DNA of 64,000 bases, taken from assembly GCA_015061685.1 (NCBI GenBank), contig SUWD01000001.1, positions 274,356-338,355 of the forward strand, written 5' to 3'. A program made the translations under genes and the position numbers. The notes beneath the pieces are model-generated. The model was given only the letters and a program-made list of their open reading frames with translations. It did no database searches and was not told the origin of the DNA. Below, in pieces: positions 7,689 through 16,404 of the stretch (positions within the stretch are counted from its first letter, which is position 1; each line of letters begins with the position of its first letter). This stretch comes from Lentisphaerota bacterium. GTDB lineage: Bacteria > Verrucomicrobiota > Lentisphaeria > Victivallales > Victivallaceae.

Positions 7689-8861
7689 ATGCTGTTAAGG
7701 GTTCTTGCTTATTTTGTTCCGTTTGCCATCAATTTTCTCAGTGGTGGATTCTTTTTTATCACCAGTTACCGCTTTGCCCGGGCGGAGTGTTCGGGGATGG
7801 TTGTAGGTTCAGCACTGACCGTTTGGGGGATCGCCTACTGTCTGGTGACCATGATCGTCGGCAAAATGGCAAGGACTGCTAATGCTCTCAAATTCATTCT
7901 TGCCGGTGGCGTGATGCTGATGATTACCGCACTCGGATTTATTATTTTCAACGGATTATATACGCAGTTTCTTTGGCTGGCATGTGCCGGTATGGGTGCG
8001 GCAATGTTCTGCACTCCCTTTCAGCTGCTGGCGAAGTCCATTGAATCCGGCGGCAAAGATCCCGGTACGGTCACTGCCGCATCTTTCTATACTATGACAT
8101 GGAGTATCGGTGTGGCTTCCGGACCGCTGGCATTCGCCAGATTGTCTGAAACCACCGGTTTTATAATCACTTTCATTCTGGCACTTGCGATCACATTGAG
8201 TGTGATCGCTATCGCAGTAATGCGCAGCCCGGTTGACAAAAAAAGTGCGGAAAACACAGTGGTCACAAAACCGGCACGGAACTTTTCAGAAAAAGATTAT
8301 GATAAACTTGCCATCCTCGGTTGGATTGTTGGCGGCTTGGGAACTTTGACGGTGTGCCAAATCCGTTCACTGTGGCCTAAACACGGTGATTTTCTGAATA
8401 TTTCCAAAGATCACATCGCCTACATTCTCGCTCTGGTAAGTTACAGCCAGGCAATAACTGCTCTTTTACTTTGCCGGAGCAAATCGTGGATGTGGCGTAA
8501 ACTTCCGGCATTGCTGATGACTGTTCCGGCGGTGGTTTCCTTACTGCTTTTCGCTTTTTCAAAAGATGTGTACCTTTTTTATCTGGCTGCGGCAGTCTAC
8601 GGGGTTTACAGCGGATCACTCTACTTTTATCTGGTTTACCATGCTCTTTCACACCCGACCCGCAGCCGCTTCTTCGTTGCCGGTAATGAGGTTATTGTCG
8701 GCGTTGTAAATCTGATGGCGGCTATCCTCGGTGGAACGATTGTGGATATTTCCGGGTTTACCGGTTCTCCGTTTATTTTTGCTATGATAATGGCGTTAAT
8801 CGCTTTTACGGCGCAAATAATAATACTTAAGTCAGTTAGAGAGCTTGAGGAGCAAGCATGA
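7689..8861 (+). CDS. Major facilitator superfamily transporter
   Basis: A 390-residue membrane protein with about twelve hydrophobic segments in two halves joined by a polar loop (about residues 180-205, DKKSAENTVVTKPARNFSEKDYDK). The family's loop-2/3 signature is only partly recognisable (GKMARTANALKF). No start-proximal signal is needed. The GTGAGGAAG upstream provides a ribosome site for ATG 7689. The stop overlaps the start of the downstream methyltransferase/MTHFR gene by 4 bases (ATGA), so the pair is translationally coupled. A role in import of a methionine precursor or methyl donor would fit, but the substrate cannot be read from the sequence. Confidence 0.8.
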   Translation: MLLRVLAYFVPFAINFLSGGFFFITSYRFARAECSGMVVGSALTVWGIAYCLVTMIVGKMARTANALKFILAGGVMLMITALGFIIFNGLYTQFLWLACAGMGAAMFCTPFQLLAKSIESGGKDPGTVTAASFYTMTWSIGVASGPLAFARLSETTGFIITFILALAITLSVIAIAVMRSPVDKKSAENTVVTKPARNFSEKDYDKLAILGWIVGGLGTLTVCQIRSLWPKHGDFLNISKDHIAYILALVSYSQAITALLLCRSKSWMWRKLPALLMTVPAVVSLLLFAFSKDVYLFYLAAAVYGVYSGSLYFYLVYHALSHPTRSRFFVAGNEVIVGVVNLMAAILGGTIVDISGFTGSPFIFAMIMALIAFTAQIIILKSVRELEEQA

Positions 8862-10669
8862 AAAACGTTGATTTGCGACAGAAATTGCAGAACGTACTGA
8901 TTTTTGATGGTGGATTCGGTACGGAACTCTACCGGAGAAACTTTTTCGTCAACACCTCTTACGATGATCTCTGCCTTACTTCTCCGGAAGTGGTGGCCTC
9001 TATCCACCAATCCTATGCCGACGCCGGAGCTGAAGTGCTTACGACCAATACTTACAATGCCAATGCCGCAGCTCTGCAGCAATTCGGCATCGCTGACCGG
9101 ATGGAAAAAATCAATCAGGCGGCGGTAGCCATCGCCCGCAAAGCGGCAGCAGGAAAACCGGAAATATTGATCGCCGGTTCCATCGGCCCTGCCAAAAGCA
9201 AAATCGCCAATGCTGTCGCGGAACAGGCTGCTGTACTTCAAAATTCCGGAGCAGACTTCCTGATATTTGAATCCATTTCCGGCATGGAGGAACTCTCCAC
9301 TGCGATCAATGCCGTACCCTCAAAAGATATCGCCTGGATCCCGAGTTTCGTATTGGACAGTGAGGGTAAACTTGCCGACGGCAGTGATTTCCGGATGATC
9401 ACAAACGCCTTGTCCCAGGCGGGATATCCCCCTGCCGCCATCGGTTTGAATTGCGGCAACGGCCCGGAAACCACCCTCGCCGCTCTGGAAAAGATCATCC
9501 GTCAAACCACCTTGCCGGTGGTCGTCCAGCCGGGTTCAGGTGTCCCTAAAAGTGTGGATAACCGCTTCATGCAGATGACCACCCCGGAATATTTTACGAC
9601 CTACTGTATGCGTTATCTCAATCTGGGGGCAAAAGGTCTGGGCGGCTGCTGCGGGATCACTCCGGCACACATTGCTGATATGGTGCGGTCATTGAAACCG
9701 CTTGCCGCCAGTGCGGAAAAAGCGATGCCGGCAGTGGAAATCAAAGAAGTTCAGGAGTTACCGGCAGTGCCGCTGGCAGAAAAGAGTTCATTCGGTTCCA
9801 AGCTTGCCAAAGGTGAATTTCTCCGGCTGATCGAGATGACTCCTCCCAAAGGCTTCGACCTCTCCGCCACTGTGGAAAAGGCAAAAATCTGCAAAGCCGC
9901 CGGGATCGATGCCATAAATATTCCCGATGGACCGCGGGCAAGCTGCCGCATTTCCCAGATCATCACCGCTATTGAGATCCAGGAAAAAGCCGGGATCGAA
10001 ACCGTCGTCCACTGCTGTTCCAGAGACCGGAATCTTATCAGCCTGCAATCCATGATTTTAGGGTGTATGGCAAAGAATTTGCGGAATATCCTTTTCATTA
10101 CCGGAGATCCGCCGAAACTGGGAGATTATCCATTCAGCTCCGGGGTGTTTGATGTTGATTCGATCGGCATGGTCAAATTGCAGAGCCGCCTCAACCGGGG
10201 GATCGATGCCGCCGGACTCCTGCTGGGGAATAATGTCCAAACCGCCATGGTTTCCGGCGTGGGAGCAGATCCCAATGCCATCGATCTTGACCGGGAATAC
10301 CGGAGACTGGAGGAAAAAATTGCCGCCGGTGCGGAATATATCATCACCCAGCCGGTCTTTGATCCGCCGACTTTGCTGAAGTTCCTCCGCAATGTCCGCA
10401 GTAAATTTGATATTCCGGTGATCGCCGGGGTGTGGCCCTTTGCCAGTTACCGCAATGCTCTTTTCATGAAAAATGAAGTCCCCGGCGTGATCGTGCCGGA
10501 TTGGATCATGAAAGCTATGGAAAGTGCCGGAGACAAGGAAGCACAACGGCAGGAAGGTATCCGGATCGCCCGGCAGATCCTTGCCGAAATCCGCAGCGAG
10601 ATCAACGGCGTGGCAACCAGTGCCCCATTCGGCAATATCAATACGGCTCTTGCCATCTTTGAAAATTGA
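8858..10669 (+). CDS. Bifunctional homocysteine S-methyltransferase / methylenetetrahydrofolate reductase
   Basis: A 603-residue fusion of the Bacillus YitJ type. Residues 1-300 form a homocysteine S-methyltransferase barrel with the zinc cysteines in GLNCGNGPE (near 205) and GGCCG (near 267). Residues 310-603 form a MetF-like flavin barrel starting LIEMTPPKGFD, with DGPRASCR, FITGDPPK and YIITQPVFDP. Expected chemistry: transfer of a methyl group to homocysteine, and NAD(P)H reduction of 5,10-methylene-THF to 5-methyl-THF. Overlaps the MFS gene by 4 bases. I looked for a SAM riboswitch upstream of the operon and saw none. The fusion is complete, with no frame break. Confidence 0.9.
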   Translation: MKNVDLRQKLQNVLIFDGGFGTELYRRNFFVNTSYDDLCLTSPEVVASIHQSYADAGAEVLTTNTYNANAAALQQFGIADRMEKINQAAVAIARKAAAGKPEILIAGSIGPAKSKIANAVAEQAAVLQNSGADFLIFESISGMEELSTAINAVPSKDIAWIPSFVLDSEGKLADGSDFRMITNALSQAGYPPAAIGLNCGNGPETTLAALEKIIRQTTLPVVVQPGSGVPKSVDNRFMQMTTPEYFTTYCMRYLNLGAKGLGGCCGITPAHIADMVRSLKPLAASAEKAMPAVEIKEVQELPAVPLAEKSSFGSKLAKGEFLRLIEMTPPKGFDLSATVEKAKICKAAGIDAINIPDGPRASCRISQIITAIEIQEKAGIETVVHCCSRDRNLISLQSMILGCMAKNLRNILFITGDPPKLGDYPFSSGVFDVDSIGMVKLQSRLNRGIDAAGLLLGNNVQTAMVSGVGADPNAIDLDREYRRLEEKIAAGAEYIITQPVFDPPTLLKFLRNVRSKFDIPVIAGVWPFASYRNALFMKNEVPGVIVPDWIMKAMESAGDKEAQRQEGIRIARQILAEIRSEINGVATSAPFGNINTALAIFEN

Positions 10670-10735
10670 AAATTTCCATCCCGTTGGTAAACGGCAGCGG
10701 CATAAAGATCATTTCTGTTTTTACGGGACAGGTGA

Positions 10736-10764
10736 TTGAAAAACAGCCTTATACAGTGTATATT
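10736..10764 (+). promoter_or_regulatory. Promoter of the AAA-ATPase-like gene
   Basis: TTGAAA (10736-10741), 17 bases, TATATT (10759-10764), 22 bases before the start codon at 10787. Confidence 0.75.
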
Positions 10765-10786
10765 ACATCAACAGGAGCATGGAACA

Positions 10787-12340
10787 ATGAAAAATATTAC
10801 CGCAAGCGTTTACAGTTTTGAAAAATTACGGCAGGAAGGTTACCTCTATGTCGATAAGACAGAATATATCTGGAACTTGATCAATCCAGCCGGAGGTTCC
10901 TTTTTCCTTTCCCGTCCCCGCCGCTTCGGTAAATCTTTGACCGTATCCACTTTGAAAGCGGTCTTTGAGGGCAGAAAAGAGCTTTTCAAAGGTCTTGCCA
11001 TTTACGATAAACCCTACGACTGGGAAGTGCATCCGGTGATCCACTTGAGCTTCGGCGATTACAATGTTACTTCCGATGCGATGAAAGAACTGCCGGATTA
11101 TCTGACGGAAAAAGTAAAAAGAATCTCCGCAGAATACGGTATAGAGGTTTCCGGCTCCACTCCCGCACTCTGTTTCGGTGATTTGATTGATCAGCTTGCC
11201 AAAAAAATTAAGGTGGTCATTCTGGTCGATGAGTACGACAAACCCATTCTGGACAATATTACCAATCCGGAAATCGCCAATATCCAGAAGTGTCTTAAAG
11301 GTTTTTACAGCGTACTGAAAGACCGCAACGATAAGGAGCATTTTCTCTTTGTTACCGGAGTGAGCAAATTCAGCCATGTTTCGCTCTTTTCCGACTTGAA
11401 CAACCTTACCGATATCACCATGGATGCCCGGTATGCTACAATGTTCGGCTACACGCAGGAAGAATTGGAAGCCAATTTCGGCGATCGTATCGAAGCTGTT
11501 GCCGGGGAACAGGATTTGGAATCATTCAAGGCAAAAATCAAAGAGTGGTACAACGGTTACCGCTTTGAGGAAAAAGCAAAAACGGTTTACAATCCGGTAT
11601 CTTTTGCCAAATTCCTTGAGTCCGGCGGAAAATTCAACAACTACTGGTTTTCCACCGGTACGCCCTCGTTTCTGCTGGAACTTATCCGCAAAAATCACTT
11701 CAGTTTTGAGGATGTTCTGTCAAATCCGGTTTCCTCTTTCGCCTTTGATGCTTATGAAGTTGACAAACTCAATCCGCTGACATTGCTTTTGCAGACCGGC
11801 TATCTTACGATCGACAAAGCCGTCGAGCGTTATGGAGATACGGCTTACATGCTCCGCTTCCCCAATCTGGAAGTCAAAGGCTCATTTGAGGCTTATTTGA
11901 CCGGGGATTGCAGCGGACTGCATGTCGATCAGGTAAAAGATTCTGTTTACCGTCTGGCAGACAAGGTTACTGCCGGGGATGTTGACGGATTCATGGAAAC
12001 GATGAAAATATTTTTCGCCAAAGTGCCGTATGATGTGCATTTGAAAAATGAGAGTAATTTTCAGCTGCTTTTCTATTCGATTTTCATGCTGCTGGGTATC
12101 AGCATCACCGCTGAATCCCGTACCAATAACGGCAGAATAGATGCAGTTGCAACCAATGAAAACTTCGTATTTGTCTTTGAATTCAAGTTGAATAAGAGCG
12201 ATGAGATCGCCTTAGAGCAGATCCGAGAGCGGGATTACTTCCGCCGTTATATGGATAGCGGCAAAAAGATCATTCTGATCGGCGTCAACTTCGATAACAC
12301 TGCCGGACAGATCGACCGCTGGAGTTATGAAACAGCTTGA
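10787..12340 (+). CDS. AAA-ATPase-like / PD-(D/E)XK nuclease-like protein
   Basis: A 517-residue protein of the AAA-ATPase_like (PF09820) plus PD-(D/E)XK nuclease superfamily (PF08011) architecture, common in anaerobic gut and sediment bacteria and often in many copies per genome. It starts with SVYSFEKLRQEGYLYVDKT, a family signature. A degenerate P-loop follows (RPRRFGKS, about 41-48), then a Walker-B-like VILVDEYDKP near 145. The C-terminal nuclease-like core is GRIDAVATNENFVFVFEFKL (Asp ... E-F-K) around 450-475, followed by a helix with QIRERDYFRRY. The ATG at 10787 is preceded by CAGGAG. The upstream in-frame start lies in the -35 box. Biological role is not established. Confidence 0.85.
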   Translation: MKNITASVYSFEKLRQEGYLYVDKTEYIWNLINPAGGSFFLSRPRRFGKSLTVSTLKAVFEGRKELFKGLAIYDKPYDWEVHPVIHLSFGDYNVTSDAMKELPDYLTEKVKRISAEYGIEVSGSTPALCFGDLIDQLAKKIKVVILVDEYDKPILDNITNPEIANIQKCLKGFYSVLKDRNDKEHFLFVTGVSKFSHVSLFSDLNNLTDITMDARYATMFGYTQEELEANFGDRIEAVAGEQDLESFKAKIKEWYNGYRFEEKAKTVYNPVSFAKFLESGGKFNNYWFSTGTPSFLLELIRKNHFSFEDVLSNPVSSFAFDAYEVDKLNPLTLLLQTGYLTIDKAVERYGDTAYMLRFPNLEVKGSFEAYLTGDCSGLHVDQVKDSVYRLADKVTAGDVDGFMETMKIFFAKVPYDVHLKNESNFQLLFYSIFMLLGISITAESRTNNGRIDAVATNENFVFVFEFKLNKSDEIALEQIRERDYFRRYMDSGKKIILIGVNFDNTAGQIDRWSYETA

Positions 12341-12394
12341 TCACAAAAACAGGCCGATACAGAACAATTTCAGCGAACTTATCTTATAAATTGC

Positions 12395-12423
12395 TTGATT
12401 ATTAAAGATCCATGCAGTATATT
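12395..12423 (+). promoter_or_regulatory. Promoter at the head of the surface-polysaccharide locus
   Basis: TTGATT (12395-12400), 17 bases, TATATT (12418-12423), 43 bases before the first gene. Confidence 0.7.
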
Positions 12424-12466
12424 AAGATAGGTTTATTTAATTATATCAGAGTAATGGGATTTATCG

Positions 12467-13657
12467 ATGCCTGAAAATTCAACCATTTCCCCGGTGTGCT
12501 GCAGAAGCATTTCATTGTGGGGAATGACATTGCTGAAAATAAAGAAATATGAAAACCGGGAAATATTCAGTCTTTTCGGTATTCTGCCGGTATTCAGCCG
12601 TCCGGTCATAAAGGCGGATGAGAATACTTTCGTGGTTTGGGAACCGTGTTCCCGGAGCCACAGCGAAGTTGTCCCCGGCTATGCAAAATATCTGCTGGAT
12701 TTGGGTTATTCGGTTTCCATCGTGGTCAAACCGGAACATTACCGCTCCGGTCTCTTTTCCCGTTTTTCTTCCGACAAACTGTTTTTCAACGTTCTCTCCC
12801 GCCGGGAGGCAAAACGTTATTTCAAACATGCAGATCTCTCCAAATTGCAGGGAGTTATGGTAACCACTGCCGGGAAGTTGTGCGACCGGATCAATTTTGA
12901 TGCGGCGTACACCCACTTCAATAAAACTCTGGACCGGAAAAAACTGTTTTTAGTGGAACATGATGCAAAATTTGCCGTCGATGCCGGGACCTGGGATGAA
13001 AATATTATAACTCTGCGTAAATTGAATTACCACGGAGCCAGATCAACGATGGTCAATCCGCACTATTTCGGAAAGGTGCAGATCACCGGAAAAAATGATG
13101 ATATCACCAATTTCATCATGGTCGGCAGACTTGGTGCCGGACAGTCAGACAATGCCGTGATCGTCGAAGCGGCAGAAAAATTGATCCGCGACGGAATAAA
13201 GAATTTCAAGATCACCGTGGTCGGGAAAGGCAGTCTGGATGAATTGCCGCCGGAATTGGCAGACCATGTCGATATCAAAGGCAGATTATCCTTTACCGAT
13301 ATGTTTGCCGAATTGGAAAAAGCAGATTTCATGCTGACCTCCTATGACCGGGAGAAGCACCGCTTTTACCGCACTACCGGAGCCAGCGGCAACTTCCAAT
13401 TGGTTTACGGTTTCGGCAAACCGTGTATCATCATCCGGGATTTTGCCGGGGTCAATGGTTTTACCGATGATAATTCGATCATCTACGAAAAAACGGCTGA
13501 TTACGCCGATGCCATGAAAAAGGCGATTGACATGTCCGGGGAAGAATATGCTGTCATACAGAAAAATCTTATGAATTACAGTGCGGCACTTTACGATGAA
13601 TCCGGAAAAAATCTGGCAGATTTGATCGCAAGACAATCCGGAAAGGCGGCGAAATGA
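12467..13657 (+). CDS. GT-B fold glycosyltransferase-like protein
   Basis: A 396-residue protein with the two-domain outline of GT-B (GT4-like) transferases. An N-terminal Rossmann-like half begins with NTFVVWEPCSRSHSEVVPGYAKYLLDLG. The C-terminal half has FIMVGRLG at the domain boundary, KITVVGKGSL, a DIKGRLSFTDMFAELEKADFML segment typical of the GT4 nucleotide-binding half, and FGKPCIII in place of the usual E-x7-E. Start is uncertain: ATG 12467 follows the promoter directly, while ATG 12524 has a closer GGGG. It overlaps the GT8 gene by 4 bases. Likely role: adding a sugar to a lipid-linked surface glycan at the cytoplasmic face. Donor and linkage unknown. Confidence 0.65.
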   Translation: MPENSTISPVCCRSISLWGMTLLKIKKYENREIFSLFGILPVFSRPVIKADENTFVVWEPCSRSHSEVVPGYAKYLLDLGYSVSIVVKPEHYRSGLFSRFSSDKLFFNVLSRREAKRYFKHADLSKLQGVMVTTAGKLCDRINFDAAYTHFNKTLDRKKLFLVEHDAKFAVDAGTWDENIITLRKLNYHGARSTMVNPHYFGKVQITGKNDDITNFIMVGRLGAGQSDNAVIVEAAEKLIRDGIKNFKITVVGKGSLDELPPELADHVDIKGRLSFTDMFAELEKADFMLTSYDREKHRFYRTTGASGNFQLVYGFGKPCIIIRDFAGVNGFTDDNSIIYEKTADYADAMKKAIDMSGEEYAVIQKNLMNYSAALYDESGKNLADLIARQSGKAAK

Positions 13658-14544
13658 GTAAGATCCCGGTGGTTTTCACTTTCGATAAACGCATTATCCC
13701 GGCAAGTGCGATCGCCATAAAAAGTTTGATCGATCGTGCGAAATCTGAAACAGAATACGATATCTTTGTTTTCCATCCTGATGTGAGCGAAAAGATCATC
13801 CGGGAATTTGAAAAGATGCTTTCCGGTTCCCGGCACCATATAACTTTTACCAAAGTGGCAAAAGATAGATTCAAATCAGCTCCCAAAAGCCGGGGAAGCT
13901 GGCAGGAAGTCGTTTATTACCGGATACTTATTCCGGAGTTGCTGCCGCAGTATGACAAAGTGATCTACAGTGATGTGGACGTGCTTTTCAAAGATGATTT
14001 AAGCGAAGTATATGCCACAGATCTCGATGGTTTTGAATGGGGCGGAGTTGCTGCGGAAGTTAATTCAGCCAATGCTGTCGGGCATAAATATTTTCCGGAA
14101 AACACTCATGAGCAGATCTTCTGGAGCGGATTTATGCTGCTCAACACCCGGTATATGCGGGAAAACGGCTTCATTGACCGCTGCTTTGAAGTTATCAGAA
14201 AGGTCGGAGAACGGCTGAAATTCTTTGATTTGGACACCATTAATATTGCTTCACACGGGATCAGGGAATTGCCGTTGAGATATGTTGCCCTGCAATCGCT
14301 TTTCAGATACGCTGAATTTGCCGGGATGCCGGAATATATCCATTTGAAAAATCTCTATTCTGATGCGGAGTTGTCTGCTGCCAAAGCTGATCCGGCGATA
14401 GTCCATTACGCCGGAAAACCGGGCAAACCGTGGCACTTGAAACATCCACCGGCTGATTACCGCAAATATATGGATGAATTGCCGCAGGGATTGAGAAAAT
14501 ATACTTTCCGGGATCTCCGGAAAAAACTTTTCAATAAGTTTTGA
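13654..14544 (+). CDS. Family 8 glycosyltransferase
   Basis: A 296-residue GT8 enzyme. The N-terminus VVFTFDKRIIPASAIAIKSL, the DxD metal site in VIYSDVDVLFKDDL (about 107-113), and the C-terminal HYAG-KPGKPW motif (about 250) are the three hallmarks of the family. It uses a UDP-sugar, usually UDP-glucose or UDP-galactose, and Mn2+ to build lipopolysaccharide or capsule, retaining configuration. Translation is coupled to the previous glycosyltransferase (ATGA overlap). Length is normal. The tail is basic (RKKLFNKF), suggesting membrane association. Confidence 0.88.
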   Translation: MSKIPVVFTFDKRIIPASAIAIKSLIDRAKSETEYDIFVFHPDVSEKIIREFEKMLSGSRHHITFTKVAKDRFKSAPKSRGSWQEVVYYRILIPELLPQYDKVIYSDVDVLFKDDLSEVYATDLDGFEWGGVAAEVNSANAVGHKYFPENTHEQIFWSGFMLLNTRYMRENGFIDRCFEVIRKVGERLKFFDLDTINIASHGIRELPLRYVALQSLFRYAEFAGMPEYIHLKNLYSDAELSAAKADPAIVHYAGKPGKPWHLKHPPADYRKYMDELPQGLRKYTFRDLRKKLFNKF

Positions 14545-14569
14545 TCGCTTTCAGGAAAGCAGGTTTATT

Positions 14570-15157
14570 ATGAGCATACAGCGTTTCAGACAGAAATTGA
14601 TAGATCTCATCCCGGTAAGAAACTGGAGAAAGAAGCTCTCTTTCAAATATGGCTGGTTCCCTCAAAACAGCGTACAGAAAGGGGTCGTTATTTCTTCCAT
14701 AAGGAAATTGAAACTCGGTGGTCATGTTTATATCGGAGCCAACGGCACAAAGTTGTGCTGTGAGGGTGGAGTGAGCATTGGTTACAACACCAAGATCGGT
14801 GAAGGATGCTTTATTCTCTCGACCAATCACAATTATTTATCGGAAACGAGGATCCCTTACGATCATATCGGCTTGATGCAGCCGGTGGAAATCGGCAAAA
14901 ATTGCTGGATCGGAGCCAGAAGTATTATCTGTCCCGGAGTGAAAATAGAGGATGGAGCTATTGTTGCCATGGGTTCTGTTGTGACAAAATCCGTCCCCAA
15001 AGGAGCCATTGTCGGCGGCAATCCGGCAAAAATAATCAAATTCCGTGATCTGGAACTTTATGATAAACTTGAAAAAGCCGGTATGTGCTATCCGATTCCG
15101 GACGAGTTGCCCCGGGAATGGGTCAAAACTGACGGTTTCAGAAATTATTTACAGTAA
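14570..15157 (+). CDS. Hexapeptide-repeat acyltransferase (maltose O-acetyltransferase-like)
   Basis: A 195-residue left-handed beta-helix protein. The repeat ladder spans about residues 50-155 (GGHVYIGANGTKL, GVSIGYNTKIGEG, then IGKNCWIGARSIICPGVKIEDGAIVAMGSVVTKSVP) and ends with the family signature GAIVGGNPAKIIKF. The catalytic His is probably in STNHNY. Such enzymes acetylate a sugar hydroxyl from acetyl-CoA in polysaccharide loci. It lies 25 bases after the GT8 gene with a GGAAAGCAGG ribosome site. It carries the last GC-balanced codons before a markedly AT-richer block begins. Confidence 0.85.
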   Translation: MSIQRFRQKLIDLIPVRNWRKKLSFKYGWFPQNSVQKGVVISSIRKLKLGGHVYIGANGTKLCCEGGVSIGYNTKIGEGCFILSTNHNYLSETRIPYDHIGLMQPVEIGKNCWIGARSIICPGVKIEDGAIVAMGSVVTKSVPKGAIVGGNPAKIIKFRDLELYDKLEKAGMCYPIPDELPREWVKTDGFRNYLQ

Positions 15158-15252
15158 TCGTTAAAAAAAGATCATGTTTCTGCACCAGAGGAAACGGGAG
15201 CTTAAAATTCTGCCTGACCGATCAGATATTTTACTGATAACAGAAAATCTTG

Positions 15253-16404
15253 ATGGTGAATACGATGTTTGAATGGTTGTTTAAAATAGAAGATAACTGG
15301 GTTGTGTTTTTTGATCTGTTTTCAAAAAACGGCAATGGTGATTCAATCCGCCCGATCGCCGAAGAATTGAGAAAACAAAGACCCGATATGAAGTTTTTTT
15401 TCTGCGATAAAAGAAAAAAACGTCTGTCTCATATCGATATGGCAGATGAAATCATTACAGAAAAAACATTAAGATTCAAATATGTTTGTTCAAAAGCCAA
15501 ATATATCATTTCTCCGATGGGTTTCCCGAATAAAGGTAAAAAAAGAAACGGACAGATTTTTATTCAAACCTTTCATGGTTCACCGGTAAAAAGATGCTAT
15601 CTTGCCCGTGATAATCAAAACCGGAAATACAAAAAATTTGCGAAATTATATCGGAATACAGATATAGCATGTGCACAGAGTGAGTTTTTCAAGCCGTTGT
15701 GGATCGAAACTTACGGTTTTGAAAATCCAGTCATATTTACCCACGGTGTACCGCGGAATGATATTTTATTCACCAAAAAGAACGATATGGGGTTTATTGA
15801 AAACCTGAAAAAAGAATTGGGCTTGCCTGAAAATAAAAAAGTTATTTTGTACTGCCCGACATGGAGAAGATATGACTATAAAGCAATATTGCCTTTTGAC
15901 ATGGAATACTTGAAAAAAGAATTGTCAGATAAATATGTTTTATTGATGCGTTCCCATGTCGGAAAACATGAATGGGTCAATTCAAAACTTGAACCGGTTG
16001 ACATTTTTGATAACAAATTTTGCTACAATGGTGGAGATTATCCCGAAATTACCCATCTGTACTTGATTACGGATATAATGATTTCCGATTATTCTTCTGC
16101 GATTTGGGATTTTTCAATAACCGGAAAACCGCAAATTTTGTACACATATGATTATGAAAGTTTCAGTACAGAATTTAAATTACACTTCAACTATCCGGAA
16201 TTTTTCCCTTTCCCTCAAGTCAAAGATCAGAAAGCACTGGTTGATTCAATCAAAAACTATCCCGATATTCAAAGTGCTTATAACGATTTTTGCGAAAAAT
16301 ATTTGACCTGGGAAACAGGCAAGGCAACTGAAAATTTAATGAACGAAATATTAAAATCACAGGTGAAAAATGCAAGCAGTAATTTTAGCCGCCGGGATGG
16401 GTAA
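15253..16404 (+). CDS. CDP-glycerol glycerophosphotransferase family protein (TagB/TagF-like)
   Basis: A 383-residue enzyme with TagB/TagF C-terminal features: FIQTFHGSPVKR (the HG of the GT-B donor site), ILYCPTWRR, YVLLMRSHVGKHE and the conserved ITDIMISDYSSAIWDF near residue 275. In teichoic-acid synthesis these enzymes transfer glycerol phosphate from CDP-glycerol. In Gram-negatives they add phospho-alcohols to capsules. Start chosen at ATG 15253; ATG 15265 is possible. The 3' end overlaps the next gene by 35 bases, unusual for this locus and a sign of tight coupling. The base composition is AT-rich, as is that of its three downstream neighbours, pointing to transfer of this block. Confidence 0.85.
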   Translation: MVNTMFEWLFKIEDNWVVFFDLFSKNGNGDSIRPIAEELRKQRPDMKFFFCDKRKKRLSHIDMADEIITEKTLRFKYVCSKAKYIISPMGFPNKGKKRNGQIFIQTFHGSPVKRCYLARDNQNRKYKKFAKLYRNTDIACAQSEFFKPLWIETYGFENPVIFTHGVPRNDILFTKKNDMGFIENLKKELGLPENKKVILYCPTWRRYDYKAILPFDMEYLKKELSDKYVLLMRSHVGKHEWVNSKLEPVDIFDNKFCYNGGDYPEITHLYLITDIMISDYSSAIWDFSITGKPQILYTYDYESFSTEFKLHFNYPEFFPFPQVKDQKALVDSIKNYPDIQSAYNDFCEKYLTWETGKATENLMNEILKSQVKNASSNFSRRDG